From: Platycnemis pennipes
Lineage: Eukaryota; Arthropoda; Insecta; Odonata; Platycnemididae
Assembly (NCBI GenBank): GCA_933228895.1
Contig: OW121852.1
Location: 127,901,544-127,965,543, forward strand
Direction: 5' to 3'
Length of the DNA stretch: 64,000 nt
A program made the position numbers and the translations under genes. The first letter of the stretch is position 1, and the number at the start of each line of letters is the position of its first letter. Below are positions 54,101 through 63,676 of this stretch, one piece after another. The notes under the pieces were generated by a model. It worked only from the letters and a program-made list of their open reading frames with translations, was not told the DNA's origin and made no database searches.

Positions 54101-55538
54101 GTATGTCCTACCTTGCAGCGCTCTGTACCCCACAGATCCTGACCCTTATTGCGATAGTGCGCTCTCTGCCTGTCTTCCGTCGTCTTCGAGGCAAGCCGCA
54201 ACGACCCAGACGCCCACGACAGCTCCGAAAAATGAGACCACAGCTACTGCTTCTACCACCACCACCACTACGGAGCCTCCAACGAGAGCACCAACCGTGG
54301 CACCAGCAGCGACCAGTACCCAATCTTCTACCTTCATCCCCCAGCAAATCCCTCCTTATCCTCCGTTTGACTACACCACTCCCATAGCGGTGCAGTTTGG
54401 AACCCCGCCCCGCGTGCCCACTATCCAAGAAGACCGGTACACGAACCTGCCCGGTGCGCAATTGCCTTTGCCGCTGACCGGGTCAAATTTTCCATCGTAC
54501 GCGAACCTGAGGCCTGAAGCATATACGTTTTTCCAACGTCCTGGTATTAACCCTTATTTCCCGCAACAGTCACGTTTGCCGGAGTTCCTTCAAACCTTAA
54601 TCCAAAACTATGGAATTCGATGGCCCAATTTCTCTCAAAACTGGAGACCGCCCTCTTTGACGTCATTTCCTCTTCTCAATAACATCTTGCAAAGTTTCAG
54701 CACACTAAGGCCTCCAGCCTTACAGCAGAACTCAGAATACAATGTGCCGGGAGGGTTAGAACCTTATGATTACAATGATCCTCATTATCAGCAGTACGCG
54801 GAAAAGTATTCAAATAATTACGCTCCCCAGTCATACCAAGCTATTTTGCCCGGAAGTCAGTTGATAAAGGTGGAAAGACCAGTGGCTCCACTGGTCGGTG
54901 GTATTAGTCCGGATATGCACTCGGATATCCTCAAGTACTACACTAATATGTTGTTGGCAGCGAAACAGCCAGTCAAACAGTCCTCTGGGGTCAGCTCTAG
55001 TAATTTCTTTATAAACAGGCCGAAGCCTCAGGCCTCCATACAGTCATATTTAGACCGATTTTTAGATGCGCTACAGTCGCAAAGTCATAAACATTCATCT
55101 TCGGGAAGTCAGACAGTTGATTTCTTCAAGTCAAAATTACCCATTATTTCGGGTCTAGAATCGTCAACGGCCAGTGCCTTAGGTAGCTCTCCCACCAGCC
55201 GAAGACCAACCGTAGACAAAGGGAATGTGATGGAGTATAATTCGGGTTTTCAGGGAAGCGTAAGTCATGTAAACCCTCTGACATGGGTTGGCAAACTGGA
55301 AATACCTGATGCTGACCAAAGCTTTGGGTGTAAACGTCCCGGGATGCAGTGCGTAGATTCTGATTCACTCGGCGCGTGCTCTAAGGATTTAAAACTTCGC
55401 TACGTTATACCTTGCCGGAATCTCTTGCCGTTTGTGTCAGAAGGGAGGCCTTACTGTGACGTGGAAAATGATGCTTGTGGAGTACTCGTTGGCGAGGAAA
55501 AATCAGAATACCCCACAGATTTCACATCATATCCTTGA
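51102..55538 (+). CDS. Exon 3: seven six-cysteine modules, charged helical spacer, mucin-like linker
   Basis: 1478 codons and a TGA, residues 100-1577. It starts after a pyrimidine tract and GGACCAG, phase 0; Cys103 completes the CBM14-like domain begun in exon 2. Modules begin at Cys133, 597, 669, 804, 907, 1076 and 1509. Six follow C-x6-C-x8-C-x11/12-C-x11-13-C-x6-9-C with CxRPGxxC-type starts and CDxxxDAC-type ends; the first (133-174) has spacing 6-8-11-3-8. The last four cysteines of each fit CBM14 spacing, so I infer divergent CBM14 relatives. Residues 349-567 are LEKE(K/R) pentads. About 1127-1165 is Thr-rich and probably O-glycosylated; about 1165-1330 is rich in Pro, Gln, Tyr and Phe. 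There is no transmembrane segment or enzyme domain. Likely a secreted matrix protein; not a family I can name. Confidence 0.9.
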   Translation, partial: RSRCAERPVAPELLKAAMEMRIPRIDLSPRLGLCPFPKPYCSSDTTLTVCAPNHLLIGNVTCPVSCIEDEFGAFCDPEVGQGTTAEPSSTTTAKYSEALPVLDASLMESAMKITSHLGLAPANKNAGNQTTHKPVRRPAVPANTVPVFDLNGSPEDYYHESEQVGEDRPTFSKPTVVALGNPGPSTSTPLPGGDKDSEVFLIENVQSSVGAVMEQLIPAEMGVTDGSATSDRVATTEYSVTPKAQDKVNAELEKLEKEKLERIKLEKERLEKEKLEREKLERERLEKERLEKEKLEKERLEKEKLEKERLEKEKLEKERLEKEKLEKERLEKERLEKERLEKERLEKERLEQLEKEKQEKEKLEKEEKEKLEREKIEREKAENENREREKLEKEKAEQEKMEKERLEKEKYEKQKLEKEKLEREKMEKLEREKLEKEKMEKERLEKEKLEKLQLQKEEEERLKEQGEQEPGRNGSSEAVFEQPYQTSPFSPHELASVCRRPGLTCVNSNVLLQCSPDLMPLRAWNCASFFSRSALLVAKCDREKDSCVAAVDGNGAPDEDGSPTDSQPLCRRPGAQCADHRTLIHCSDDLRSATVAVCEDLFPGSDVGAVCDQNLDACVVSIGEDGYGDALDQSLTTSPRPAELPSVVDVTTTRSPSTEVTLTSPLQPASVQAPTVTERFPGKPHPSDDPNDTFLTLFPMLKDQCRKPGLRCYGGRVLEACEKDNPKPVYRMDCSTVLADSLDARCEEQSEGEATCMVALRRNIPLLKGGQTDNAPTNKDDIYTLELSVVDVTRTFEYDDSEIPPWKCDRVGQYCADDSTLLSCSADFSVEFALSCGAIAPQSVIAFCDRAREACVVKKISDLAMVLTGNDSLVDVANQTQNKTNFVSDVSQSPVQQADRKKPSISAEGTKLSQPVKQGEGLIASDFSPTKWDFSTISQLYPPDIPLSVYSSRPSKPQSVPVESFQDTPSSILESNCTKVGPICLDEFHLGSCSEGMELRYVLPCSALYPTDPDPYCDSALSACLPSSSRQAATTQTPTTAPKNETTATASTTTTTTEPPTRAPTVAPAATSTQSSTFIPQQIPPYPPFDYTTPIAVQFGTPPRVPTIQEDRYTNLPGAQLPLPLTGSNFPSYANLRPEAYTFFQRPGINPYFPQQSRLPEFLQTLIQNYGIRWPNFSQNWRPPSLTSFPLLNNILQSFSTLRPPALQQNSEYNVPGGLEPYDYNDPHYQQYAEKYSNNYAPQSYQAILPGSQLIKVERPVAPLVGGISPDMHSDILKYYTNMLLAAKQPVKQSSGVSSSNFFINRPKPQASIQSYLDRFLDALQSQSHKHSSSGSQTVDFFKSKLPIISGLESSTASALGSSPTSRRPTVDKGNVMEYNSGFQGSVSHVNPLTWVGKLEIPDADQSFGCKRPGMQCVDSDSLGACSKDLKLRYVIPCRNLLPFVSEGRPYCDVENDACGVLVGEEKSEYPTDFTSYP
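51961..52080 (+). repeat. 30-bp coding minisatellite inside exon 3
   Basis: Four near-perfect copies of a 30-bp unit (one substitution in the first), encoding KERLEKEKLE-type decapeptides. Diverged copies extend on both sides over about 51850-52480. Prone to length change while staying in frame. Confidence 0.95.
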
Positions 55539-57866
55539 CGTCAAGGCGGACTGTGGAGACATACCCAATTAGCCTCATTTTCAGTGGCTCGAGATACTTC
55601 CCTTCGTATTTCAGTTGATGTGACCCTACTAACCTGGATGGTTCTCCGAAGGAGTGGTATACTCTTCGCGACCATTGGTATCGTTGCAGTCGGAGATGTA
55701 TCTAATGGTCTGCATGCTGCATGAAATACCATTACGATGGTTAATTTTCATTCAGTTGTCTCCTGTTCTGAATCCTGGGGGGAGGGCTATTCAGAAGATG
55801 TACCTTCCTCATTTTTTCATTTTGTTTAAACTTAGCTTGTTTGGCAGGTTGAGGTTATTTGAACGATTAGGAGGGAGATCAAATACTAATTTAAGCAGTT
55901 TTCAACTTCTGCCCTGAAACTTTGCCCTTGAAGCATGCATTTATCATTTGTTTCGGAACTTGATTCCAGACAATGACTTAAAGCTAACGGACGCAGGTCA
56001 TTGGAAGGAATAGGAAGTGGAAGGAAGAATAAATATATCGTTAAAAATCTGCAGAAATGCTCTGAAAGAACCATGACTACCGGAAACAAAGGTCCGTGCC
56101 ACTTGTTCCAGAGACTTTTGATGAAGATATCTGTATCCTGGGACAGTAAATCCAGATTTGTGTTCATGTTGAACTTATGAATGCAGGGTAAGAGGAGACG
56201 TACATTTTCTCTTTGATTGCAGGTAATTTCTGAGAAGTGAAATGACTGGTTTTCCATGTGGTGATCTCAATAAGTGATGAACATTCCTTGGTTTGAACCC
56301 AAGGAATGGTTTTGCGTGATTCACCAATGGTGCACCTCTATTCGTGCGCTTATGGAATGTATAGTGCTGAATATTTTGGTCTATATTTCATAAAGAAATG
56401 TAGAATCATTAATTACAGAAGATACTTAGGTTGTCCGTCAGTGGTGATGCGCTTCCTGCCGTTTTTATGGATCATCTTATCTGTAATGACATTTTGTATG
56501 CGAGACAGACTATAATATGTATGGGGCGGTGTAGTGGTCAACTAAACTGCACTTGGTGCATCCTTATGGTGTTGAAAGTTGGGATAATGTAATGAATTAA
56601 ATGTTTGGAGTCGATTTAGATGCAATTCTTTGAGGAATTGCCCTAACTGCTTGTCTTCTTGAACGCCTTGGATTGCCTCATGGGAGTGCGGAAAAAAATA
56701 AAAAAATGTCATTTTTAAAATATCGATACCAGCTCGTTTCCTGTTCTTGTGTCATAGCTCTTCGATGGACACTATTCCATTTGTTGTTGGAATGATTGAA
56801 ATGCAGAGAAGCATTGCAACCCAAGATTGTCTCACGTAACCCTTGTTTTCGGTGTTTCCATTGGTTAATGTTGCAAGGTCGCTCTTTGAAGTTCTCCGTT
56901 TCGTCAGAACAGAGTCAGTATTTGAGCGACTGTTGGAGCCACATTTACTCGACAGCATGGCTGCAACTTTTACATCGAAGTCATTTATTCTTGTGTTTAT
57001 CGTAAAAACTTGGAGTATAACGTTTAGGTCGAAATAGGTAAAATGAAATGAGATTTTGAACAACAAATTTGCGAAGTATCATTCATTTCAGTGGTAAACT
57101 ACGCATTTATTTATCTATAAAGTTAGTTATAAAGGCAATTAATGAATGGAAAGGGCAGTTGGTGTTCAAAATTTTACCGAGTCGGGAGTAGTGAGCATTG
57201 GCACAAATACGCAACTCTGCATCGTAAATGGTCCATACTTTCGAGAGTGGTTCGTGGGGTTACTCGCCGAAGCGTCAGTATTGTGCGAGGTGGGTACAGA
57301 GTTACTATGGGTTTAAGTGACTTTGGGAAGCTGTTTCTTCATCATTTCCCCTTTTCACCAGGTTCATTGGTGCACACTGGTACTTTAGATAATTTTACTC
57401 CTGAGCCCGTGTTGGAAAATATTCCACGCTACTTGGCTGCAGAATCTTTCACGCAGCGATCATACAGTCCACCTTTTGTCTTCACTCGTGGCTAATGGTT
57501 TTCAAGGTTCTCGTTATTTTATGATCATCTGATATTATTATACAGTTCACATTTTCAACAGCTTGTAATAAAAAACGTGGGGAGGTGATTAACGTAAGGT
57601 TTTGTTTTAGCTTACTAGTAATAATTAGGCTATTTCTTTTTTCAAAGCGTCATGAATTAATTGCATTAGGTGCATTATTTGTAAATTGTGTGTATGTATT
57701 AAATTACTCAACTGTTATAGCAATATCTGGCGAGCGCAGTCAACATAATGTTCTGACAATTTTTTGCTAACATTTAATGATGGGCAGTCCATCAAAGGGC
57801 TTCTTTGTTATTAAGAAGATACTGCTGAGCATTATATGGCAGCAGATCAATATATCAAATATACGA
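55539..57866. other. 3' UTR and downstream flank
   Basis: No further exon frame with cysteine modules is seen. A perfect 10-bp hairpin with loop TTTGAAC lies at 56282-56308; its GGTTTGAACCC core resembles a tRNA B box. Other AATAAA motifs occur near 56697 and 57567. No gene supported. Confidence 0.4.
56028..56033 (+). terminator. Candidate polyadenylation signal of the chitin-binding-like gene
   Basis: First AATAAA after the stop codon, giving a 3' UTR of about 500 bp. Chosen by position only. Confidence 0.35.
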
Positions 57867-58070
57867 TGTATAATAAAACCCATAGTTGCGTACGGAAGTG
57901 TCATATGGGAAAACTGTACAGAACAGAGCAGAATCGAACGAAAACTGCTCGAAGCACAGATATCCTGCCTGATAACCATCACCCACTGCTACTGCACTGT
58001 AAGCACTAACGCAATGGCAGTCATTGCAATGGAGCACCCACTAAAATACGTTGTAATGGAAAAAAGGCAA
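57867..58070 (+). pseudogene. R1-like LINE fragment, region after RT
   Basis: Encodes KPIVAYGSVIWENCTEQSRI, RKLLEAQISCLITITH and STNAMAVIAMEHPLKY, which match the conserved block after the RT domain in R1-clade LINEs (a YGxxxW motif, then IxGxYRTxSTxAxxVxxGxxPL). Truncated at both ends. Confidence 0.7.
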
Positions 58071-58297
58071 GGGACGAAATCAGACAAGGGTCATTTTGCA
58101 CATCTGTACGTCGTGGTGCTCAGTCATTTTTTAATGTGGTCTCCAGCGTCCATCGCCCCTGAACTACCTTCAGTATATCATGGTCCTATTTTGGGTGACC
58201 TGATTTGCACTTCCTACAGGTTTTGCCTCTTGTCCCAAAAGCCAAAACTTTTTTCGACTTCTGTAGCCCATCATTTAACCATGGCCTATATAAATAA

Positions 58298-58309
58298 TGA
58301 AAGCTGCAT
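58298..58309. repeat. Penelope-like element target-site duplication, left copy
   Basis: TGAAAGCTGCAT, repeated exactly at 59669-59680. Confidence 0.85.
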
Positions 58310-58340
58310 AGGATCTAGTTTTTTCCCGGCGTATAATGCT

Positions 58341-58428
58341 GGTGAAGTCTTCACGGGTTCTCCACCGGGTCAGGGAAACGGCTAAGGCCGACGTTTCGAC
58401 GGCTAACACTGCCATCGTCCTCAGGGCG
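58341..58428 (-). repeat. 88-bp terminal repeat with hammerhead-like motif (element 3' end)
   Basis: Exact reverse complement of 59581-59668. On the minus strand it reads CTGAGGA, then a 6-bp stem GATGGC/GCCGTC with loop AGTGTTA (one G-T pair), then GAAACGTC. This matches the short hammerhead ribozyme motifs reported from Penelope-like elements, except for one extra C at the foot of the stem. Confidence 0.85.
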
Positions 58429-58503
58429 TTGAGTGTCAGGTCCAAGAAAATGCCAGTATATATACTTTTCGCCTAGGCTCAGGTCACTCCTGATTGGCTC
58501 TTC

Positions 58504-59079
58504 TCAGGTCACACGGGATTCGCTCCGCAAGCTCGCTCCTGATTGGCTCTTTCCAATCCTCTCTCTCTCTTCTCGTATTTTCCGGATCACCGGCTTCCAC
58601 ACGTTACTGAGGGCGTATCCTGTGTCGCGGTTAAAATTCTTCGCCTCTAACCTGATTTCAATTGCCTCCTTGGTTTGACGGTCCCAATAACCATAGGATT
58701 TGCTAAGTAATTTAGCGTCGTCGAAAGCAATGAGATGGTCCTTGTTGAGGCTATGCTCGGCGACGGCGGACTTCTCAGGATATCCCAATCTGATGCACCT
58801 CCGGTGCTCCTTGATGCGGGTTTCAATGGTGCGGCCGGTTTCTCCGATGTAGACCTCCCCACACTCGCAGGGAATCTGATAGATTCCCGGAGTTTTGAGG
58901 CCTAATCCGTCTTTGACCCGGACGAGTTGGTTCCTGAGCTTCCCCGGAGGTTTGTGGATAGTCTCAATATTTCTCTTTTTGAGAATACGTGAAATTTTCC
59001 CCGCAATGGTTGAGACATACGGGAGACAAGCTCTGGCTAAGGGTTTTTCCCTCTCTTCGTCGGTCTTTTCCGGGGCCAA
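58504..59079 (-). pseudogene. Penelope-like GIY-YIG endonuclease domain
   Basis: Minus-strand frame of about 190 codons with the GIY-YIG landmarks GIYQIPCECGEVYIGETGR and TIETRIKEHRR, then AVAEHSLNKDHLIAFDDAKL and a C-terminal EAIEIRLEAKNFNRDTGYAL. The domain itself looks complete. The endonuclease nicks target DNA for insertion. It is separated from the RT part by a frameshift. Confidence 0.9.
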
Positions 59080-59581
59080 ATGTCCTTCTTTGGGGGCGTC
59101 TTTTTTCCGGATGGTGGGAGCCCAAGGTCCTTTTAAGGGCCAGTTCTATTTCCCTCTCCTGGTATCCATTTTGGCGGAATGTCTTGCGTAGGTGGTTGAT
59201 TTCTTCATTAAGGCTATCCTCGTCCGCCACGGATAGCGCCCTGTGGATGAGTGTAGACAGTACTGCACTCCGCTGGGAGGGATGGTGGTGGCTTTTTCCA
59301 TTCAGATATAAATCCGTATGAGTCGGCTTCCGGTATACTCGGTGACCCAGCGATCCGTCTTCCTTCCGGTATACTAGGATGTCAAGAAAGGGCAAGCAGT
59401 GGTTTTTCTCCATCTCCATGGTAAACTTGATGTTGGGATGCTGGTTATTCATGTGGTCAAGGAACTCTTGAAGGGCTTCGACACCATGTGGCCATATGAT
59501 GAACGTGTCATCCACATAGCGGTAGAAATATTTCGGCTTCCGATATGCTGAGGCGAGGGCCCTTTCCTCAAAATTTTCCAC
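58964..59581 (-). pseudogene. Penelope-like reverse transcriptase, C-terminal part
   Basis: Minus-strand frame beginning at the inverted terminal repeat. It has KYFYRYVDDTFIIWPHG with the catalytic YVDD box, HPNIKFTMEMEKNHCLPFLD, and VYRKPTHTDLYLNGKSHHHP, characteristic of Penelope-like RT. The N-terminal half of RT is absent. A frameshift near 59105 means the last ~40 residues of this frame are out of register; the endonuclease frame takes over there. Confidence 0.9.
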
Positions 59582-59668
59582 GCCCTGAGGACGATGGCAG
59601 TGTTAGCCGTCGAAACGTCGGCCTTAGCCGTTTCCCTGACCCGGTGGAGAACCCGTGAAGACTTCACC
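59581..59668 (+). repeat. 88-bp terminal repeat, inverted copy (element 5' end)
   Basis: Exact reverse complement of 58341-58428, carrying the hammerhead-like motif on the + strand, opposite to the element's coding strand. Confidence 0.9.
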
Positions 59669-59680
59669 TGAAAGCTGCAT
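59669..59680. repeat. Penelope-like element target-site duplication, right copy
   Basis: TGAAAGCTGCAT, matching 58298-58309. Confidence 0.85.
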
Positions 59681-60064
59681 GTTAATTTTTGTCCAAATGG
59701 TTAGCTAAAGCAGAGTTATCACGAGTTATCACAAATATCTATGCATGCTATTCTATTATTATCTGTTATTCTACTTTAGTACATCTTATTATTTGGAGTG
59801 GGAATTTGCATTTTAGGTCACTGATTTCCTTACTTAAAAGTCGCAGAATCCCCTCACGGATACGTAAATGCAGCACTTATTTTAAGATGATGTCATAAGA
59901 TTTCTCTTTCCTTTTTCATTATATTTGCAACCCTTTCTTTTCATTGATTACCTTTGCATAGTTATTGAGTAAAATATTTGCCACATTTAGTTAACATTTT
60001 AAATATTTTTTCTTCAGTTACTACATATGTGCATGTCTCCATTTCTATAATCCTGAAAAACTTC
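59681..60064. other. Unassigned sequence
   Basis: AT-rich; no feature recognised. Confidence 0.35.
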
Positions 60065-60355
60065 TCATGTAACTCTCACGTCCAATTCAAGGGGTAATTG
60101 TTTCTGTGCTGCAAAGGAAAGAAAATCCTTTTCACATTTGGCTGAGATAAGGCACTGCATGATTGCATTCATATGCCGCACTAGGTCAATTACAATAGAT
60201 GCCGGTATTGTCAAGCCTTTGTTAATGTCATCAAAGTATGCATTGGTCGCCACGTCACAGTTGCTTAAGGTACGCGAGCGCAAATCAGAGCCAATTCTCT
60301 TCCTTGCTTTTATTGCACAGTAACCTGCTATATACATCATGATATCTATACCCAC
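60065..60355 (-). pseudogene. Possible P-element-like transposase C-terminal remnant
   Basis: 96-codon minus-strand frame. MMYIAGYCAIKARKRIGSDL and INKGLTIPASIVIDLV resemble the C-terminal YIAGY and GGLTIPS blocks of P-element/THAP-type transposases. The Cys pair usually following YIAGY is missing. No other transposase part or terminal repeat was found nearby. Confidence 0.4.
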
Positions 60356-61013
60356 CTCGACATGGTTGTCATATACACAAAAAATGTCATGGAATGGTGT
60401 GAAGTCAGTACACTAACCACCACGATTTGGTTCTACATCCTCCTCCAATACATTACTGTGCAAATTATTAGGTCCATCCTTGGCGGAACGAAGTACAACC
60501 CCTGCGGGTAGGGGAATTAAGAATACTCCCGCAGTATCCCTGCTTGTCGTAAGAGGCGACTGAAAGGGTGGGAAGAAAATCCCGATGACAAACCCCCAGT
60601 TCAGATAGGGTATCGTCCAGGTAGTGAGTGGGACTGCTACTTGTGTTGACCATACCATCTGATTTATGATCCACCGGCATGTTTTTCGTATGCGGTGACC
60701 CGTAAGGAGGAGATGGGGATCCTGGAGGATGAGGTCCGTGGTTCCCAGCCATGTGTCGGATGCCCGGTATGGACTTTGGGCCAATATTCCCGAATTCTGT
60801 GTAAACGGGCGGCCGGGAGCTAGCCACTCCCGGTCAGTGGGCTTCCGTGGCGTTATGCTCAACGGTGGCGAGTGCCAGGGAGGTGGTCTGCGAAGGGCGG
60901 TCGGAGATGTACGGGTTTGGTGGGTCCGTGCATCGAAGATCCTACCCGAAACAGGCAACCACCTCTAGGGTGCTATATCCCTCGGGTAGCCCTGGCGACC
61001 GCACCGGTTTGCG

Positions 61014-61721
61014 GTGAGGTGTCCCGCATGTGTGGGGGATAAGCGGATAAGTATAAGCGGATGTAAGCGCTTCCTTATTATGAGATGTTTGAAGGAGGGT
61101 GAGACCTGTGTAACGTTGTGTAATGTTTATCTCCCGGATGCTGCAACGGTTACTCGTTTTAACTTGGAAGCCCTTGTCCGTCAACTCCCGAAGCCATACA
61201 TTTTATTAGGAGATTTTAACGCCCATGACACCCTGTGGGGGAGTTCTAGGAGTCAGTGCTACCAAAAAGGTCGTATTTTAGTCAATTTTATTCTAGATTT
61301 TAACTTGATTTTGATGATAAACGGGGAGAAAACTCGTTTTAATGCTTTTAACAGTCAGTACTCTGCGATTGACCTGTGCATTGCATCGAGCAGTTTGATT
61401 AATAAGATTGAAATATCCGTGCATAATGATTTGTATGGGAGCGATCATTTTCCCCTCTTAGTCAATAGAGACCAAAATCTCATTTTGGATTATATTCGTC
61501 CGGGTAACTGGATTGTCCGGAAAGCTGAATGGTCTTATTTTAAAAAAGTATTTAATTTTAACCATGACGAGACCTTTGAACCTATACTGAATATAGAGAG
61601 ATTGACGAATTGTCTGATTGAAAGCGCAAGGTGCAGTGTTCCTCGGTCAAAGGGCACCACTGCGACCAGCAGTGCCGTGGTGGACCGAGGAATGAGCCGA
61701 GGCAATTCGACGACGGAATAA
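61014..61721 (+). pseudogene. LINE apurinic endonuclease domain
   Basis: Open for about 235 codons. CNVYLPDAATVTRFNLEALV, PYILLGDFNAHDTLWGSSRS (catalytic Asp-Phe-Asn), FNSQYSAIDLCIASSSL and VHNDLYGSDHFPLL (catalytic Ser-Asp-His) are all present, so the core looks intact. The N-terminal substrate-binding part upstream of about 61080 is missing or out of frame. Confidence 0.88.
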
Positions 61722-62090
61722 AGCGCTGAGAATTTTTAGCAAATACCCCACAGAAGGAATCTATCCTCATTCCGCCGCCTCGGAGCTTAAGCTCGACAGG
61801 CAGTAATAGAGGCAAAAAGAGGCCTATTGGATGGAATTTGTATCAGCTATAACCTGCCGAACTCCACTTGCACAGGTTTGAAATAAGGTGAGGAGTATAT
61901 CTGTGAGCTAGCAGCGAATTGGTGGCGTACATATCCTCAAGGTCGGCAACAACGTGATAACATCTCCACCTAGTATTTGTAAGGCCTTTCGTCAAGTATA
62001 CGCCAAGGCGAGTAGTGACGAGAGTTGCCATCTACAACAATTGTGGCATAAGGACGCTGCGAGTCCGTCCAGCTTACTTTTGAGTCGCGG

Positions 62091-63095
62091 ATGGTGGCAG
62101 ATTACAATCTACCTTTCTCCCTGTGGGAACTAAGTTCAGCCATTGCTGACTCCCATGACACCGCTCCAGGAATGGACCAGGTCCACAATGCCTTTCTGCA
62201 GAATCTTCCGGAGAAGACATTGCCGGAGGTACTTCGCGCTCTCAACCAACTGTGGTGTGAGGGTAGCTTTCCACCATCCTGGCCGGAGTCATCCGATCCA
62301 AGGAGAGACCACCGATCCAAACAGCTATAGACTGATTTCCCTCACCAGCTGCCTGTGCAAGGTAATGTAAAGAATGGCGGAATCGGCGGATCGTCTGGTG
62401 GCTGGAGCGCCGAAACCTTCTTTCTGACATCCAGTGTGGATTTCGGCGGGGCCTCTCGACTATTGACCACCTAGTAACAGCCGACAATTTTATCCAGGAA
62501 GCCTTTCTCCTCCGCCAGAACGTCGTAGGTGTCTTCTTTGACTTGGAGAGGGCATATGATGGAGTCTGGCGGAAGAAGATTATAATAGTATTGTATGAAT
62601 GGGGTATGAGGGGTTACTTGCTCACCTTAATTCGAAACTTTTTAATAGACAGGGTTTTTAGGATTAAAATAGGCCGTCATTTATCTGGTCAGTATACCCA
62701 GGATAACGCAGTTCCGCAGGGCTCCCATGAGCGTCACGCTATTTACTGTCGCAATGAACGAGGTGGCAAACTGCATCAAACCACCCATTATGGGATCACT
62801 GTTCGTGGATGACCTTGCCATATTCTGCAGGTCTTCCAAACTAGTCTCTGCCGGCAGATTATTGCAACTCACCGTTAACAGGCTAGAAGACTGGTCCCGA
62901 AGAAACGGATCTAGGTTTTCGTATCAGATTACGAAGTTCGTACGTTTCTGCCACCGGAGGGAAATCTCTTTTCCAACTGTGCTGCAACTAGCTGGCAGAA
63001 ATCTCCCTTACGTGGAATCTGTACAATTTCTTGGAATGACGCTCGACTATAGACTGAATTGGCAGCAACACATTGAGGCGTTGAAAAATAGATGA
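62091..63095 (+). pseudogene. LINE reverse transcriptase, frameshifted
   Basis: Successive frames give SHDTAPGMDQVHNAFLQNLP, FFDLERAYDGVWRKKI (first catalytic Asp region), QDNAVPQGS and GSLFVDDLAIFCRSSKL (catalytic VDD), then LPYVESVQFLGMTLDYRLNW. At least three frameshifts and a stop. Confidence 0.88.
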
Positions 63096-63676
63096 CATAG
63101 GACTCTAAACATATTAAAATTTCTAAGCCACTCGACATGGGGAGTAGAACGCAAAACGATGCTTCTGCTCTAACGTTCCGTTATCCGCTCCAGGCCTGAC
63201 TACGGCTCTGTAGTCTATTATTCCGGCCATGAGTCGTACATGAGACCTTTGACAACGATTCAAAATGTGGGGTTACGGCTGTCCACTGTGGCCTATAGAA
63301 CAAGCCCGGTCGTCAGCATTTATGCTGATGCAGGCGAGCCGCCGCTCTCGTGCCGGAGGAGTCTTTTAATGTGCAGCTACGCTGCCTAAGTTCTTACCAC
63401 AAAGGCTCATCCCTGATTTAATATTCTTTTTAAGAAATTTTTAACACAAGGACAAGGTCTACCAGGCCACTGGGAATACGTTTTAAACATTTTATCGATA
63501 GCACGCGCATTACGTTCTCGGAAGTTTACCGTATCGGATATTCGAACCACCCACCGTGGTTGATTCCGAGGCCTAAAGTTTACTCTGTTCTAAATAGCCG
63601 GTGAAAAGATTGCACCACCGCATAAAAATATCAACTTTTCCAAGAATTCATAAGCAGTCACTCCGACTTCATCCTC

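Larger units (their letters stand above)
6162..55538 (+). other. Gene span: secreted multi-module chitin-binding-like protein
   Basis: Three coding exons joined by GT-AG introns, all in phase 0: 6162-6206, 30271-30522, 51102-55538. The joined frame encodes 1577 residues. The join between exons 2 and 3 is supported by protein logic: exon 2 supplies five cysteines of a CBM14 pattern and exon 3 supplies the sixth (Cys103) four codons in. The join between exons 1 and 2 supplies a signal peptide that exon 2 lacks. Layout: signal 1-15; CBM14-like 50-103; cysteine modules starting at 133, 597, 669, 804, 907, 1076 and 1509; charged helix about 349-567; Thr-rich linker about 1127-1165. Additional small exons or isoforms cannot be excluded. 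Function is inferred as extracellular matrix or chitin binding. Confidence 0.8.
58310..59668 (-). mobile_element. Truncated Penelope-like element with inverted termini
   Basis: Between the 12-bp duplications lie, in + coordinates, a 31-bp extension (58310-58340), an 88-bp terminal repeat (58341-58428), the coding remnant, and the same 88 bp inverted (59581-59668). Terminal repeats in inverted orientation with a short one-sided extension are a recognised Penelope arrangement. The minus strand encodes the end of the RT domain followed by a GIY-YIG endonuclease, the domain order of Penelope-like elements. The two 88-bp repeats are identical, so the insertion looks recent even though the element is 5' truncated and frameshifted. 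Confidence 0.92.

Noticed and set aside
57142..57495. 117-codon + frame downstream of the gene
   Set aside because: No domain, no cysteine module, no splice link to exon 3.
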